Positions 1-6,434 of a stretch of DNA of 8,057 nucleotides are shown one piece after another; within the stretch, counting starts at the first letter, position 1; every line of letters starts with the position of its first letter. Where the stretch lies: assembly GCA_964530345.1 (NCBI GenBank), contig CAZGYJ010000132.1, positions 1 to 8,057 of the forward strand. Direction: 5' to 3'. The stretch comes from JALSJK01 sp964530345 (GTDB taxonomy: Bacteria; Pseudomonadota; Gammaproteobacteria; Methylococcales; Methylomonadaceae). A program made the position numbers and the translations under genes. The notes under the pieces were generated by a model. It was not told where the DNA came from and did not search any database. It saw only the letters and a list, made by a program, of their open reading frames with translations.

Positions 1-71
1 CAAATTTGTCAATACTCAATGTTAATTTCAAGAACCACAAAAAATACCCTGAGGCCCAACAATACCTGAAA

Positions 72-659
72 TTATTTCGCCTGAATATTAATGACCGAGG
101 TCCATCCCCCTTTGCCTTTACATTCTCCTGACTCGGCGACCACCTTGGCAAAAGCATTCTTTTTCCCAAAGGCATCAGTTAAATCTTTCACAGTGACAGG
201 CGTTCCTTGAGGCAAATGCAAACAGCCTTCCCTATCATCTTTTTCGGTATCATCATAAGCTGCCATACTGCCAGGCACTGAAGCCAAACGTACGGTTGAG
301 GCCTGAGAATAAGAATTTGGACTTTTCAAAATATAGCTTTTGCCGATCTCTACATTAGTTAATGATGGACCCGTAATAGCTGGTTTGTTACTACCACCAC
401 TCATCATCATAGCAATAAGAATAAGCAACACTAGGCCCGCAATGCCGCCATAAAAAACTTTGGGATTTTTGTCTTTCAGTGAAAGAATGCTGGCAACGGC
501 ATTTCCCCCCGCTTTTTCTGCTGACTCTGCCGCATCAGATACAACTTCTTCTACTTTCTCCACGACTTCTTCGGCTTTTTCTTCAACTTTTTCCACGACC
601 TCCTCGATCTCAGATTTTATTGATTCAACTTCTTTATTGGTATTCTCATCATTGCTCAT
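72..659 (-). CDS. Single-pass membrane protein with acidic coiled coil and SH3-like extracytoplasmic domain (unknown function)
   Basis: I do not recognise this 195-residue protein as a named family. Residues 1-50 are very acidic and helical, with two near-identical 11-residue repeats (19-29 and 30-40, both beginning EEVVEKVEE), which suggests a hendecad coiled coil. Residues 68-86 form one hydrophobic helix. Lysines at 62, 64 and 67 precede it and there is no N-terminal signal peptide, so the positive-inside rule puts the N-terminus in the cytoplasm and the C-terminus in the periplasm. The outer part (about 99-195) has a short-strand pattern resembling bacterial SH3 domains and two cysteines, C146 and C180, that could form a disulfide. 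The ATG is supported by GAGGAA eight bases upstream. It lies 232 bases beyond the preceding gene and has a candidate promoter of its own. A scaffold or envelope-binding role is possible, but this is inference. Confidence 0.8.
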   Translation of the reverse strand: MSNDENTNKEVESIKSEIEEVVEKVEEKAEEVVEKVEEVVSDAAESAEKAGGNAVASILSLKDKNPKVFYGGIAGLVLLILIAMMMSGGSNKPAITGPSLTNVEIGKSYILKSPNSYSQASTVRLASVPGSMAAYDDTEKDDREGCLHLPQGTPVTVKDLTDAFGKKNAFAKVVAESGECKGKGGWTSVINIQAK

Positions 660-667
660 AATAATCG

Positions 668-673
668 TTCCTC
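668..673 (-). promoter_or_regulatory. Ribosome binding site of the coiled-coil membrane protein
   Basis: GAGGAA on the minus strand, eight bases before the ATG at 659. It is a near-ideal Shine-Dalgarno sequence and fixes the start of the acidic membrane protein. Confidence 0.75.
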
Positions 674-713
674 ATTAAAATCGTCTATTGGCTCACTGCA
701 TGTGTTTTTCAGC

Positions 714-729
714 TTCAAGCCATCTTGAA
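714..729 (-). repeat. Small inverted repeat in the leader of the coiled-coil protein gene
   Basis: TTCAAG and CTTGAA are perfect complements separated by four bases. The repeat lies in the untranslated leader about 55 bases before the ATG at 659. It could be an RNA hairpin or a small operator. The arms are only six base pairs, so chance is a fair alternative. Confidence 0.35.
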
Positions 730-762
730 TAGCTAAACTTTCATGCCTGGAGCAAATTTATT

Positions 763-790
763 TTTATAAAATGAAGATTGAATTTATCAC
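763..790 (-). promoter_or_regulatory. Candidate sigma-70 promoter for the coiled-coil membrane protein
   Basis: On the minus strand GTGATA (785-790, four of six matches to TTGACA) lies 16 bases before TATAAA (763-768, five of six matches to TATAAT). Transcription would start near 756 and give a leader of about 100 bases. The assignment rests only on consensus matches in an AT-rich gap. Confidence 0.35.
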
Positions 791-823
791 GTTGACAGAA
801 CTTTTCAAGCTCAAAATAAATTC

Positions 824-843
824 TCTGGCAGGTTATAACCAGA
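824..843 (-). terminator. Weak hairpin downstream of the helical/PilZ-like gene, possible terminator
   Basis: TCTGG and CCAGA can pair around a 10-base loop, about 50 bases after the stop codon at 892. The loop side contains the perfect palindrome GGTTATAACC (831-840). On the minus strand a moderately T-rich stretch follows, but there is no clean run of Ts and the stem is only five base pairs. A terminator is possible but poorly supported. Confidence 0.22.
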
Positions 844-891
844 AACAACAAGAGAGGCGCAACAAAAATTTACTCAAACTGATTGATCTAT

Positions 892-2466
892 CTATATAAA
901 ATCATATCCTTTGGTGGATTTCACAACCTGTATACTTTCTTCCAACTGTCTACATTCGAATTGCCAATAACCCAAACCAATATTCTTTTTATCCCGAAGT
1001 ATTATTGGAAAATTTTCGTTATTCATAAACAAACGCAATAAATCTTCATCTTTGAAGTAGAAAGATTCGATAATTAGAAAACTTTTTTGACCTTCTTTAC
1101 TATCCACACCATAAATAAGAGCTTTCTGAGGAATATCATCTTTATTGGCGTCTAATTTCTGAAAGCTTACCGAATGAGATTGGGCCGTTAGCGCTTCAAC
1201 CTCAAAATTGATGGTTCCATCCGTTTTGGTCACTACAAGCTTGTTCACGATACCTAGCGATCGTTTGGATTCAGGCATATTAGGCTTTCTAAAACTCACC
1301 AGGCTACCAATGGATATCGTGCCTGTTTTATCGAACCGACAAGACAGTGTTCTTTCTGAGGCTGACTCGGCCTTATATTCCAACAAGGCATCTTTTTTCT
1401 GATCTGAAGAGTCTTGTAAATCATAGGTAGCATTCAATCCTACAGCAAAAAACCTATCTAATCGGTCACTAAAAAAAGGCGTGCCTTCCAACGGAATTCC
1501 TGACCACCTTAATTCTAGGTAATTCAGCAATTCAACTGGTAATTTTCCCTGATTACCTTTAAGAATATGCATAGAGCTAAATCTGGCTTCTTTTTCATTA
1601 ACAAATTTTTCTCTTCGCTTTAAGGTCTTGAATAATCGATCAAAACCTATATATAGCGCCGCCGAATCGAATTTTGAAGTCGAGCTAAAAAAAGGCGCCT
1701 GATCTTCATCAACCAAAATAACACAAAGCATTAGCATCCCTTGCTCTGGTTTGTCAGTCAGCTTTACTGATGAATAAAGTTTACTGATAAATTGATACAC
1801 GAGAAGAATCTCTTTCTGCATCAATCCACTCGGTTCCGCCAGACTCAACAACAAAATCTGTCGATAACAATCTTCTATCGAGCTGGACTTACTAGCAGCA
1901 GTGCTATCATCAGAAACTTTAACCGTTTCCTTTTTTAATTTAACTCCTAATTTATAAAGAGAATGTAAATCAATCCAAACCCAATCCGGTACATTTTGAC
2001 TCATCAAATAGTGACTTATAACAATATCACTCAAGCCTTTAATAACGCGCTGGATAGATAAAGCAGTATTTTTTCCTTGAAACCAACCTGCTGTTTTTCG
2101 GGATAATTCACGTACAACAATCCAGTATCCAATCGCAAATTCTCGCTCCAACGAAACCAATACCTGATGAATTTTTTGCTCGTCTTCAGCTTTCGGAAAG
2201 CCAGATTTTATCAACCTGGAGCGCAAATAATCCTGGATTGTCAGATAATTAGGACGTAATAATTCCAGAGCTTCAAGACGCATCGCAGCGTCCATCTCTA
2301 GCTTGTTACATTCTTTTAACAAGTCAAAAAACAATCGTGTAGACAATCCAGGATTAGCAGTAGGCAGCTCATCAAGCCACTGCTGCAAAGCAGTAGACTC
2401 AAACATCTGTAACTGCTCAGGCTTTTTTTGCTGATCAGGAATGACTAAGAAAAAGGAATTTTTCAC
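892..2466 (-). CDS. Large helical protein with degenerate PilZ-like C-terminal domain
   Basis: A 524-residue soluble protein with no signal peptide or membrane segment. Residues 1 to about 370 are mostly helical. The early stretch (WLDELPTANPG at 30-40, then ALELLRP at about 65-71) resembles gammaproteobacterial proteins often annotated as PilZ-domain or cyclic-di-GMP-binding proteins of about 500-600 residues. The C-terminal part (about 375-510) is strand-rich, with GSLVSF at 387-392 and SLGIVNKL at 403-410, matching the PilZ-like barrel seen in that family from memory. The canonical RxxxR and D/NxSxxG ligand motifs are not visible there, so c-di-GMP binding is uncertain. The start codon is GTG. 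An in-frame TAA lies nine bases upstream, so no longer frame exists; the best AAGGA is 14 bases away, which is far. ATG at residue 21 is the alternative, but the N-terminal LVIPD segment looks family-like. It sits 91 bases after the ABC permease and may be cotranscribed or use its own promoter. Confidence 0.75.
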   Translation of the reverse strand: MKNSFFLVIPDQQKKPEQLQMFESTALQQWLDELPTANPGLSTRLFFDLLKECNKLEMDAAMRLEALELLRPNYLTIQDYLRSRLIKSGFPKAEDEQKIHQVLVSLEREFAIGYWIVVRELSRKTAGWFQGKNTALSIQRVIKGLSDIVISHYLMSQNVPDWVWIDLHSLYKLGVKLKKETVKVSDDSTAASKSSSIEDCYRQILLLSLAEPSGLMQKEILLVYQFISKLYSSVKLTDKPEQGMLMLCVILVDEDQAPFFSSTSKFDSAALYIGFDRLFKTLKRREKFVNEKEARFSSMHILKGNQGKLPVELLNYLELRWSGIPLEGTPFFSDRLDRFFAVGLNATYDLQDSSDQKKDALLEYKAESASERTLSCRFDKTGTISIGSLVSFRKPNMPESKRSLGIVNKLVVTKTDGTINFEVEALTAQSHSVSFQKLDANKDDIPQKALIYGVDSKEGQKSFLIIESFYFKDEDLLRLFMNNENFPIILRDKKNIGLGYWQFECRQLEESIQVVKSTKGYDFI

Positions 2467-2496
2467 GCGGGTTTAATTTTTCCTTTTGTTAAAAAA

Positions 2497-2502
2497 AGTA
2501 TA
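2497..2502 (-). promoter_or_regulatory. Candidate -10 element before the helical/PilZ-like gene
   Basis: TATACT on the minus strand (five of six matches to TATAAT), about 30 bases upstream of the GTG start at 2466. No convincing -35 hexamer lies 16-18 bases further upstream, so it may be a weak or activated promoter, or chance in an AT-rich gap. The 91-base gap from the ABC permease contains no clear terminator, so readthrough from the ABC operon is also possible. Confidence 0.25.
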
Positions 2503-2557
2503 AATAAGGCAATAATTTTTTAAGTGTAGTTTTAAACTTGCGATTATTCCAGTTGGC

Positions 2558-3361
2558 CTACATCTTGCCTTTTCTTTTCATCATTCCTTTAGATGGGTTA
2601 TAGCCCAGAATGGCCAAAGAAATAAATACCAGGAAGGAAACCGAGGTAAAAATAAATGCATCCTGATTAAATTGTTGATAAAGCGCAAACCGGATGAGTT
2701 CTACTGCTTGGGAAAAAGGATTATATCTAGCTAGTGTATATAATAACTCGCTGGATTCTTTCAACTTCCAGAGCGGATACAGCGCTGTAGACATGAAAAA
2801 CATTGGGAAAATGACAAAATTCATTACTCCCGCAAAATTTTCCAGTTGCTTGATAAAAGATGATAGCAATAATCCCAACGCCCCCAGCATTAAACCAGAA
2901 AGTATCAAAGCCGGAATCACCCATAAGTAACCTTGCCAAGGGACCCGGATATCATAAAACCATGCTATGACCAGAAATACCCCGACCTGTAAAATTGATA
3001 CAGCAACACCTGCCAGTAATTTACTCATCAGCAAAAACCACCGAGGCAAAGGACTCACCAACAAAATCCGCATACTACCCATTTCCCGGTCATAAACCAT
3101 GGATAATGAGCTTTGCATGCCATTAAATAACTGGATCATGCCAATCAGGCCCGGGGTAATATAAACCTCATAAAGGATATAAGTATCATAAGGCGGGGCA
3201 ATTGCTATGCCTAATGCTGATCTGAACCCAGCAGCAAACACAAATAACCACACTAAAGGTCTGACCAAAGCAGCAATGAAACGCTCACGCTGTTTAACAT
3301 AGCGTAATAATTCCCTGCCAATAATACCCCACATTGCCCGCCAATAATGCACAACTTTCAT
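2558..3361 (-). CDS. ABC-2 type permease of the PQQ-alcohol-oxidation-associated ABC system
   Basis: A 267-residue inner-membrane protein with about six hydrophobic helices (roughly 29-50, 62-86, 108-135, 145-170, 176-198 and 235-254). The loop-helix segment YDREMGSMRILLVSPLPRW (90-108), followed by SKLLAG, is the conserved coupling region of ABC-2 type permeases such as drug, polysaccharide and NodJ-like exporters. The ATG overlaps the TGA of the ATPase gene as ATGA, and TGGAG lies seven bases upstream, so the two subunits are translationally coupled. In PQQ-dependent alcohol dehydrogenase loci (the Ped-type systems) a permease of this type is the membrane partner of the adjacent ATPase. ABC-2 permeases normally export, which sits oddly with the binding protein encoded in the same operon. 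The substrate is unknown. The C-terminus ends in a basic tail. Confidence 0.9.
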   Translation of the reverse strand: MKVVHYWRAMWGIIGRELLRYVKQRERFIAALVRPLVWLFVFAAGFRSALGIAIAPPYDTYILYEVYITPGLIGMIQLFNGMQSSLSMVYDREMGSMRILLVSPLPRWFLLMSKLLAGVAVSILQVGVFLVIAWFYDIRVPWQGYLWVIPALILSGLMLGALGLLLSSFIKQLENFAGVMNFVIFPMFFMSTALYPLWKLKESSELLYTLARYNPFSQAVELIRFALYQQFNQDAFIFTSVSFLVFISLAILGYNPSKGMMKRKGKM

Positions 3362-4098
3362 GCCATGGCTCCAGACTGGGTTAAACGTTGGAAGGCCTCG
3401 TGTATTGAAGAGGTTTGAGTGGTATTGAGTACTTTTTCAATGTTGCCTTTGGCTTTTATGGTCCCCTGGTGCAAAATTACCAAACTATCTGAAGGATAAA
3501 TTTCGTCAATCAGATGACTTGCCCAAAGTACCGCCAAATCTCGTTCAGCTACCAGTTGGTGCACATGCTCAACAATGGATTTTCGACTTGGCACATCCAG
3601 ACCGACAGTTGGTTCATCAAGTAGTAGTAATGATGGTTCATGCAGTAATGCTCTAGCAATTTCAACCCGCCTCCGATGACCACCGTTCAACTGGCGAATT
3701 TTTTCAAAACGCCGTTCAAACATATTGAAGCGTTCCAGTTCCTCTTGAATCCTTTGCCTGGCTTTTTTTCGACTGATTCCATGCAAAGCAGTGTGATAAC
3801 GTAAATTTTGCATGACGCTCAAATCCAAATCAAGTGTTGGCTGCTGGAAAACCACTCCCAGCCGAGCTAACGCTTTGGTGGTCTGTTTTTTAACATCAAA
3901 TCCGCAAATACTGATCTTGCCTTGCCGATAATCATACAAGCGGGTTATTAATGAAAACAAGGTGCTTTTCCCTGCACCATTTGGTCCCAATAAAAAAGTG
4001 CAGTCACCTTTTTTAACTTCAAAAGAAACGCTATCCAGCGCCAATTTTCCAGAATAGGAAAAACTGATATTCTCAACCTGCAAGGCAATTTTATTCAT
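3358..4098 (-). CDS. ABC transporter ATP-binding protein (PQQ-alcohol-dehydrogenase-associated type)
   Basis: A 246-residue cytoplasmic ATPase that powers the adjacent ABC-2 permease. All nucleotide-binding motifs are present: Walker A GPNGAGKST (38-46), Q-loop glutamine at 85/86 (VVFQQP), Walker B LLLLDEP (157-163) with catalytic E162, D-loop GLD (166-168) and switch H195 (ASH). The signature motif reads LNGGH (137-141) instead of LSGGQ, followed by the usual RRRVEIARALL. I chose ATG at 4098 because it overlaps the propeller stop codon as ATGA and leads straight into the first strand of the domain. The longer frame would need a TTG at 4119 and adds only MGCCCKT. No separate Shine-Dalgarno sequence is evident, consistent with coupling to the propeller gene. 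The protein matches, from memory, the ATPase subfamily of PQQ-dependent alcohol dehydrogenase loci (TIGR03864-like). Confidence 0.92.
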   Translation of the reverse strand: MNKIALQVENISFSYSGKLALDSVSFEVKKGDCTFLLGPNGAGKSTLFSLITRLYDYRQGKISICGFDVKKQTTKALARLGVVFQQPTLDLDLSVMQNLRYHTALHGISRKKARQRIQEELERFNMFERRFEKIRQLNGGHRRRVEIARALLHEPSLLLLDEPTVGLDVPSRKSIVEHVHQLVAERDLAVLWASHLIDEIYPSDSLVILHQGTIKAKGNIEKVLNTTQTSSIHEAFQRLTQSGAMA

Positions 4099-5048
4099 GG
4101 TTTTACAGCAACACCCCAAGGATAACGACCCACTTTGACAGACTTTACAACTTGATGATCTTCAAGATTAATAATGGAAATATCGCTGCTACGACCATTT
4201 GTTGTGTAAAGTCTTTTTTGATCAGGTGAAAAAGCCAGATTCCAAACACGCTCACCCACCAATAAAAATTTCTCTACTTCAAACGTTTTGGCATTAATCA
4301 CCGCGACCCGGTTAGCAGGCCCCATTGCCACATAACCCCAGCGCATAGCCTTGTCAATCACCACACCTACGGGCTGAATTTTATCTTTAGAAACTCCTTT
4401 AATCTGCAAAGGAATGGTTTTAATAATATCTTTGCTCTTGGTATCAAGAATCATCAAGGTACCGGCCATTTCCGAAGTAACCCATAACTGGCCACCGTCA
4501 GCGGTAAAACTGGCAGCACGCGGCCTGGGATCGACAAGAGTATTATGAACATTGGTCAAGCTATCAATGTCGAACCAATGAATCATATTGGTTGTTTCAG
4601 ATGCACTTATTAACCATCGGTCACCTGGACTCACTGCAACTCCTTCCGGCTCAACCCCAACTGTGAGCCTGGCCAATACCTTAGCACTTGGAATATCAAT
4701 AACCGTAACCTGATTATCGTCTTCATTTGACACATACATCCTGTTGCCGGCCGGATTTAATGCAAATGTTTCAGGATCTTCACCAGAAGGCAGTTTTCCA
4801 GTCACCTTCAATGTTTGGGCATCAATTATTTGGATCGTATCATCATCACTAACAGCCACATAAAGCTGTTTTTGATCTTTACTTAAAGCGATGCCGCGAG
4901 GCCTTTGTCCAATAGCAACGGTTTTAACTAATTTACCGGCAATTGGATCAACCAATGCAAGAGCGTTATCTTTTTCCAATGTGACATAGACGGTTTCCGC
5001 ATTAGCAAAAAAACTCATCAGCAAAATAGCGACAAATAGAATTCTCAT
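4095..5048 (-). CDS. Periplasmic YVTN beta-propeller protein (PQQ-dependent catabolism-associated type)
   Basis: A 317-residue exported protein. Residues 1-17 (MRILFVAILLMSFFANA) form a Sec signal peptide with cleavage likely before ETVYV. The rest holds seven repeats built on the YVTN pattern: a loop like RPRGIAL or EPEGVAVS, then a strand such as MYVSN, then a VTVIDI-type strand. The turn motifs RPRGIAL, DPETFAL, EPEGVAV, RPRAASF, QPVGVVI, RVWNLAF and YPWGVAV give seven blades. No haem or PQQ-enzyme motif is present, so a binding or scaffold role is likelier than catalysis. Proteins of this type (TIGR03866-like) accompany PQQ-dependent alcohol oxidation. The ATG at 5048 is supported by AGAGG six bases upstream and by the signal peptide; an upstream ATG at 5075 would overlap the preceding gene and bury the signal sequence. 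It lies 17 bases after the binding-protein gene. Confidence 0.9.
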   Translation of the reverse strand: MRILFVAILLMSFFANAETVYVTLEKDNALALVDPIAGKLVKTVAIGQRPRGIALSKDQKQLYVAVSDDDTIQIIDAQTLKVTGKLPSGEDPETFALNPAGNRMYVSNEDDNQVTVIDIPSAKVLARLTVGVEPEGVAVSPGDRWLISASETTNMIHWFDIDSLTNVHNTLVDPRPRAASFTADGGQLWVTSEMAGTLMILDTKSKDIIKTIPLQIKGVSKDKIQPVGVVIDKAMRWGYVAMGPANRVAVINAKTFEVEKFLLVGERVWNLAFSPDQKRLYTTNGRSSDISIINLEDHQVVKSVKVGRYPWGVAVKP

Positions 5049-5052
5049 AATA

Positions 5053-5059
5053 TTCCTCT
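5053..5059 (-). promoter_or_regulatory. Ribosome binding site of the beta-propeller gene
   Basis: AGAGGAA on the minus strand, with the AGAGG core six bases before the ATG at 5048. It decides this start over the ATG at 5075, which overlaps the end of the binding-protein gene. Confidence 0.7.
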
Positions 5060-5065
5060 TTTTTA

Positions 5066-6262
5066 TTATTGACATTGTGTTTCTGGTCGATCAAACCCTA
5101 AAGTATCCAGCTCAGTGACTGGGTGTAAAAATCCTTCAATTGGTGCAACAGCCACCATTGATCGAGCAGCGGCTAGCAAAACAGGTTGTCTTAGCTGACC
5201 ATTCCAGGATCGAAATGAAAGCGGTCTACCTTTATAACCCTGTAAAGCGAGCCGGTCACTCAACAAATATTCCTGGATGGTTTTTTGATCTGCTGACTGG
5301 GTGCGCGTAACTGCTTCACCAATAGCCCTGATTGCCAAATAAGCACCATAATCTTCTTCTTCCATCCACCGGCCAGCCTGTTTTTTAAAACGATTCTGAA
5401 TTTGTACCGCCCCCCATTGTTCATGAGTTCGATGCCAGGATGTAGGAACCAAACCCTGGGTACCGATTACTGGCCTGGGTTTCCAGGTACGATAACTGAT
5501 ATATTCTCCGAATAAACCTTGCTCGTCGGCGACCACCAGAACATCATAATCAACGCCTTGAGTAAAAACCGGAACCTCCGATTGAGCTGTGCGCCTTGCA
5601 TCATGGGTATGATCCCAAACTTTCTCAGCAACAATTTTACTGCCAAATCGTTTCGCAGCCCGTTTAACTGCAGCTGCGAAGAGCCGATCCTGTTGTTCAG
5701 GCCCGACCACCAAAAACCATTGTTGCCAACGTTTCTTTAACATATATTGCGCCAATGCATCAGCCCGCATGGCACGGCTAGGCAATAAATGAAATACATT
5801 TTTTTGACATTGTTTCTGCCGTAGCGAATCATCGCGTGTTGTAACATCAAACAACAATGGGCTTTCCTGAACTAAACCGGAAATTTTAAGCAGTTGTTCT
5901 GCAGGTAAATTAACCACAACCATAGAATTCCCCTGCTCAAGTACCTTTTTATAGGCAGATAAAACATCACCATTCAGAGGTACGATGGTCTTTTTTAAAA
6001 TATATTCCTGGCCAGTAAAAGCCCCCGTGGTATTATTATCTTTTATTCCTAAAATTGCTCCTTGCAAGCCTTTATCTGAAATAAATGGATCAAGATTGGA
6101 CAACGCAGCAGGAACTTCTTTTTCCTGGGTAAAATAAACAATCTCCACCTTAAGCTTATCTGCCGCCCAAGCAACATTAAAACCATTCAAATTACATAGC
6201 AAAAAAACTGCAATGCTTCGGCATAAAATGAAACGCTGTCGATTTAAAAAAAGGCTTTTCAT
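5066..6262 (-). CDS. Periplasmic substrate-binding protein of the PQQ-alcohol-dehydrogenase-associated ABC system
   Basis: A 398-residue precursor. Residues 1-33 form a Sec signal peptide (basic start, hydrophobic core, AWA before ADK). No lipobox is seen, so the mature protein should be soluble in the periplasm. The remainder resembles type I periplasmic binding proteins (LIVBP-like), with alternating strand/helix units and a hinge region. Stretches such as IVYFTQEKEVPAALSNLDPF near the mature start and LDTLGFDRPETQC at the C-terminus are typical, from memory, of the binding protein in PQQ-dependent alcohol dehydrogenase clusters (TIGR03863-like). The ATG at 6262 is preferred: AGGAGG stands just upstream, although the spacer of three bases is short, and it puts the signal peptide at the N-terminus. 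A longer frame from 6373 adds 37 residues encoded across a palindrome. This is the first gene of the four-gene operon. The ligand is unknown. Confidence 0.88.
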   Translation of the reverse strand: MKSLFLNRQRFILCRSIAVFLLCNLNGFNVAWAADKLKVEIVYFTQEKEVPAALSNLDPFISDKGLQGAILGIKDNNTTGAFTGQEYILKKTIVPLNGDVLSAYKKVLEQGNSMVVVNLPAEQLLKISGLVQESPLLFDVTTRDDSLRQKQCQKNVFHLLPSRAMRADALAQYMLKKRWQQWFLVVGPEQQDRLFAAAVKRAAKRFGSKIVAEKVWDHTHDARRTAQSEVPVFTQGVDYDVLVVADEQGLFGEYISYRTWKPRPVIGTQGLVPTSWHRTHEQWGAVQIQNRFKKQAGRWMEEEDYGAYLAIRAIGEAVTRTQSADQKTIQEYLLSDRLALQGYKGRPLSFRSWNGQLRQPVLLAAARSMVAVAPIEGFLHPVTELDTLGFDRPETQCQ

Positions 6263-6265
6263 AGT

Positions 6266-6271
6266 CCTCCT
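6266..6271 (-). promoter_or_regulatory. Ribosome binding site deciding the binding-protein start
   Basis: A full AGGAGG on the minus strand, three bases before the ATG at 6262. The spacing is shorter than usual, but no comparable site precedes the alternative starts at 6373 or 6301. Confidence 0.6.
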
Positions 6272-6300
6272 AACTGTTTTTGAAAAATTCACAGCAAACA

Positions 6301-6330
6301 TACTTCGCGCATCCGTGACCGCGCGAAGTA
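6301..6330. repeat. Perfect 10-bp inverted repeat with 10-base spacer in the ABC operon leader
   Basis: TACTTCGCGC (6301-6310) and GCGCGAAGTA (6321-6330) are exact reverse complements separated by 10 bases. The arms are much richer in GC than their surroundings. The repeat lies 38 bases before the start of the binding protein and inside the divergent intergenic region. No T-run follows on either strand, so a simple intrinsic terminator is unlikely. It may be an operator for a dimeric regulator or a stable hairpin in the 5' leader of the ABC operon mRNA. The structure is seen directly; the role is inference. Confidence 0.75.
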
Positions 6331-6366
6331 AACATTTTACCTGACTTGCCCTAAAAAAATCTTTAA

Positions 6367-6372
6367 TTGACA
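6367..6372 (+). promoter_or_regulatory. Consensus -35 hexamer upstream of the small PilZ gene
   Basis: TTGACA matches the sigma-70 -35 consensus perfectly, 62 bases before the ATG at 6435. At 17-18 bases spacing the -10 region is poor; the best candidate, GATAGT at 6393-6398, has a 20-base spacer. If it is used, the transcript would start near 6405, which favours the ATG at 6435 over the TTG at 6408. Confidence 0.25.
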
Positions 6373-6395
6373 TTGTAATTTCTTAATTTACAGAT

Positions 6396-6425
6396 AGTAT
6401 TAAGCTATTGGCCACTTGCATTCAA
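6396..6425 (-). promoter_or_regulatory. Candidate promoter of the ABC transporter operon
   Basis: On the minus strand TTGAAT (6420-6425, four of six consensus matches) lies 18 bases before AATACT (6396-6401, four of six). Transcription would begin near 6389 and the leader would carry the 6301-6330 hairpin. An alternative -10, TAAAAT at 6334-6339, has no good -35 but would start RNA inside the palindrome. Neither is strong. Confidence 0.25.
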
Positions 6426-6434
6426 TCAAAATAC

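Noticed and set aside
1..71. Search for a terminator after the coiled-coil membrane protein
   Set aside because: A run of six Ts exists on the minus strand, but the preceding GGGCCTCAGGG cannot form more than a three-base stem, so no terminator is called.
460..678. Plus-strand open frame rich in Ser, Thr and Phe opposite the acidic coiled-coil gene
   Set aside because: It is the antisense of the EEVVEKVEE repeats, which leaves other frames open by composition. It has no ribosome binding site and no family resemblance.
792..797. Perfect TTGACA on the plus strand in the gap before the helical/PilZ-like gene
   Set aside because: No good -10 follows at proper spacing and there is no plus-strand gene downstream for it to serve.
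2521..2557. AT-rich dyad (AGTTT-T-AAACT) after the ABC permease, considered as operon terminator
   Set aside because: The arms are AT-only with a one-base centre and cannot form a stable hairpin, and no adjacent GC stem with a T-run is present.
4099..4119. TTG start of the ATPase giving an MGCCCKT extension
   Set aside because: TTG is a rare start, and the ATG at 4098 has the typical ATGA overlap with the previous gene and fits the family start.
5049..5075. Upstream ATG start of the beta-propeller at 5075
   Set aside because: It would overlap the binding-protein stop, add a charged segment before the signal peptide, and ignore the AGAGG placed six bases before ATG 5048.
6263..6373. 37-residue N-terminal extension of the binding protein from ATG 6373
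   Set aside because: It would put a basic non-signal segment before a clear signal peptide, is encoded across a perfect palindrome, and lacks a good ribosome binding site, whereas ATG 6262 has AGGAGG.
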